From the NCBI RefSeq assembly GCF_051014445.1, contig NC_135141.1, positions 4,030,001 to 4,094,000 on the forward strand: 64,000 nucleotides of DNA, given 5' to 3'. The DNA comes from Colletes latitarsis. Lineage: Eukaryota; Arthropoda; Insecta; Hymenoptera; Colletidae. Position numbers and translations under genes: made by a program. The notes under the pieces were generated by a model. That model worked only from the letters and a program-made list of their open reading frames with translations, had not been told where the DNA came from and searched no databases. Shown piece by piece: positions 62,625 to 64,000 of the stretch; the stretch's first letter is position 1, and each line of letters opens with the position of its first letter.

Positions 62625-64000
62625 AAGGCAAAATCATGAGCCACATGCGGGCATAACCCAGACGTAACCCAGCCCTAACCGGTTTTATCTTCTCAAATAT
62701 GTATCGATACCAGGTTTAATTGAATTGTACTGTGTGGTTCCTCATTACTACGTGATTCAATCCCAGACCTAACCCAGGATCTGGCCAACAAAGTATGCGA
62801 TGAAGGCAAAATCATGAGCCAGATGCGGGCATAACCCAGACCTAACCCAGACCTAACCGGATTTATCCTCTGAAGTATTGATCGATACAAGGTTTAATTG
62901 ACTGTTACTGTGTGGTACCACATTACTACGTGATGCAAACCCGAAAAAACCCAGGATCTGGTAAACAAGTATGCGAAGAAGGCGAAATCATGAGCCAGAT
63001 GCGGGCATAACCCAGACCTAACCCAGGCCTACCCGGGGTTACCGACTAAAATACTGACCGAATCCAGGTTTAATTGAATGGTACTGTGTGGTTCCACATT
63101 ACTACGTGATTCAAACCCAGACCTAACCCAGGATCTGGCCAACAAGTATGCGAAGAAGGCAAAATCATGAGTCAGATGCAGGCATAACCCAGACCTAACC
63201 CAGACCTATCCGGTGTCATCCTTTAAAATATTGTTCGAAACCAGGTTTAATTTAATATTACTGTGTGGTACGACAGTACTACGTGATTCGAAGCCGAAAA
63301 AATCCAGGATCTGGCCAACAGGTATGCGAAGAAGGCAAAATCATGAGCCAGATGCGGGCATAACCCAGACCAAACCCAGACCTAACAGGCTTTATCCTCT
63401 AAAATATTGATCGATACCAGGTTTAATTCAATGGTACTGTGTGGTTCCACATTACTACGTGATTCAAACCCGAAAAAACCCAGGATCTGGCCAAAAAGTA
63501 TGCGAAGATGGCAAAATCATGAGCCACATGCGGGCATAACCCAGACCTAACCCAGACCTAACCGGTTTTATCTTCTAAAATATGTATCGATACCAGGTTT
63601 AATTGAATTGTACTGTGTGGTTCCACATTACTACGTGATTCAAACCCAGACCTAACCCAGGATCTGGCCAACAAGTATGCGATGAAGGCAAAATCATGAG
63701 CCAGATGCGGGCATAACCCAGACCTAACCCAGACCTAACCGGATTTATCCTCTGAAGTATTGATCGATACAAGGTTTAATTGACTGTTACTGTGTGGTAC
63801 CACATTACTACGTGATGCAAACCCGAAAAAACCCAGGATCTGGTAAACAAGTATGCGAAGAGGGCAAAATCTTGAGCCAGATGCGGGCATAACCCAGACC
63901 TAACCCAGACCTAACAGGTTTTATCCTCTAAAATATTGATCGATACCAGGTTTAATTGAATGGTACTGTGTGGTTCCACATTACCATGTGATTCAAACCC
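62625..64000 (+). repeat. Right copy of the flanking HOR (v-w-x-j-p-q-r-s)
   Basis: Copy B of the 43,070-44,065 segment (offset 19,555), continuing with q, r (CTCTGAAGTATTG) and s, which ends GGTTCCACATTACCATG as at 42,83x and 60,99x. The final words at 63,984-64,000 repeat the s monomer, so the array runs on beyond the window. Confidence 0.88.

Larger units (their letters stand above)
1..64000 (+). repeat. Satellite DNA array, ~176-bp monomer, about 363 head-to-tail copies
   Basis: The palindrome GTGGTACCAC begins at 1, its variant at 177 and the next at 353, so the period is exactly 176 bp, and the same words recur at this spacing to the last base. All monomers read in one orientation and I saw no inversion, spacer, transposon or unique segment. 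A consensus monomer counted by hand has 77 G+C of 176 (about 44%). Length variants are mainly 165 bp (one 11-bp internal unit lost) and 177 bp (a one-base-longer segment in some right-domain monomers). Arrays like this are typical of eukaryotic centromeric or pericentromeric heterochromatin. The location is inferred, since nothing in the sequence proves kinetochore function. I do not recognise the family. Confidence 0.98.
42266..64000 (+). repeat. Right satellite domain: diverged monomers in higher-order repeats
   Basis: Diagnostic features are GGTTCC or GGTGCC replacing GGTACC, GATCGATACC or GACCGAATCC replacing GATCGAAACC, GATGCAAACCC, and an extra CCCAGACCTAA unit placed before CCCAGGATCTGG in several monomers. 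Monomer order is regular enough to write as letters. A core HOR family (a-m) lies at about 47,000-58,920 and a flanking family (p-x) on either side. Monomers remain 176-177 bp and all in the same orientation. Confidence 0.93.

Noticed and set aside
1..64000. CRISPR array
   Set aside because: Regular spacing exists but there are no unique spacers: the whole 176 bp is repeated and varies gradually. There are no cas genes or leader, and the period is far too long.
1..64000. Transposable element, LTR or inverted-repeat element inserted in the array
   Set aside because: I found no break in the 176-bp register large enough for an insertion, no target-site duplication and no terminal repeats. The GTGGTACCAC dyad is part of every monomer, not an element end.

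Overview
The whole 64 kb window is one uninterrupted tandem satellite-DNA array. The monomer is about 176 bp, roughly 44% GC, and every copy I read has the same orientation, giving about 363 copies from edge to edge. I found no protein-coding gene, tRNA, rRNA, transposon, CRISPR array or unique DNA. The open reading frames of 64-83 codons are frame shadows: the same 1.2-monomer peptide recurs wherever a monomer lacks a stop, and 176 is not a multiple of 3. Such an array points to a eukaryotic chromosome, most likely centromeric, pericentromeric or other constitutive heterochromatin. I do not recognise the family and cannot name the species.

The monomer, read from a 10-bp palindrome (GTGGTACCAC, containing a KpnI-type GGTACC), runs: palindrome; ATTACTACGTGATTCAAA; a short A-tract (CCCGAAAAAA); CCCAGGATCTGGCCAACAAG; a purine-rich TATGCGAAGAAGGCAAAATC; ATGAGCCAGATGCGGGCATAA; two copies of an 11-bp unit CCCAGACCTAA; CCGG; an AT-rich variable block (TTTTATCCTCTAAAATATTG); and ATCGAAACCAGGTTTAATTG leading back to the palindrome. 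The 11-bp unit contains CCTAACCC-like telomeric wording (GGGTTAGG on the other strand).

There are two domains. The left domain (1 to about 42,265) has monomers with an intact palindrome and GATCGAAACC. It is an irregular mosaic of segmental duplications whose offsets are close to whole numbers of monomers: 352, 879, 1034, 1583, 1936, 2112, 2464, 4380/5414 and 8247-8951 bp. The right domain (about 42,265 to 64,000) has diverged monomers: TGGTTCCAC, GAGGTGCCAC and GTACGAC replace the palindrome, and GACCGAATCC or GATCGATACC replace GATCGAAACC. It is organised as higher-order repeats (HORs). A core at about 47,000-58,920 carries 7-, 10-, 11- and 14-monomer units that all start with the same four monomers (here a-b-c-d). 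On both sides (about 42,270-46,990 and 58,920-64,000) lies a different 8-9 monomer HOR (p-q-r-s-u-v-w-x, with or without j).

Nothing here works as genes. The sequence records repeated unequal exchange and short gene-conversion tracts that keep monomer register. I read several hybrid monomers in which the exchange point can be placed within tens of bases. The most informative points are the domain boundary inside a hybrid monomer, the nested HOR layout, the 11-bp telomere-like module appearing at a second place in right-domain monomers, and the switching of the palindrome motif along the HOR. All offsets and counts were derived by eye from the printed coordinates and should be confirmed by a self-alignment.
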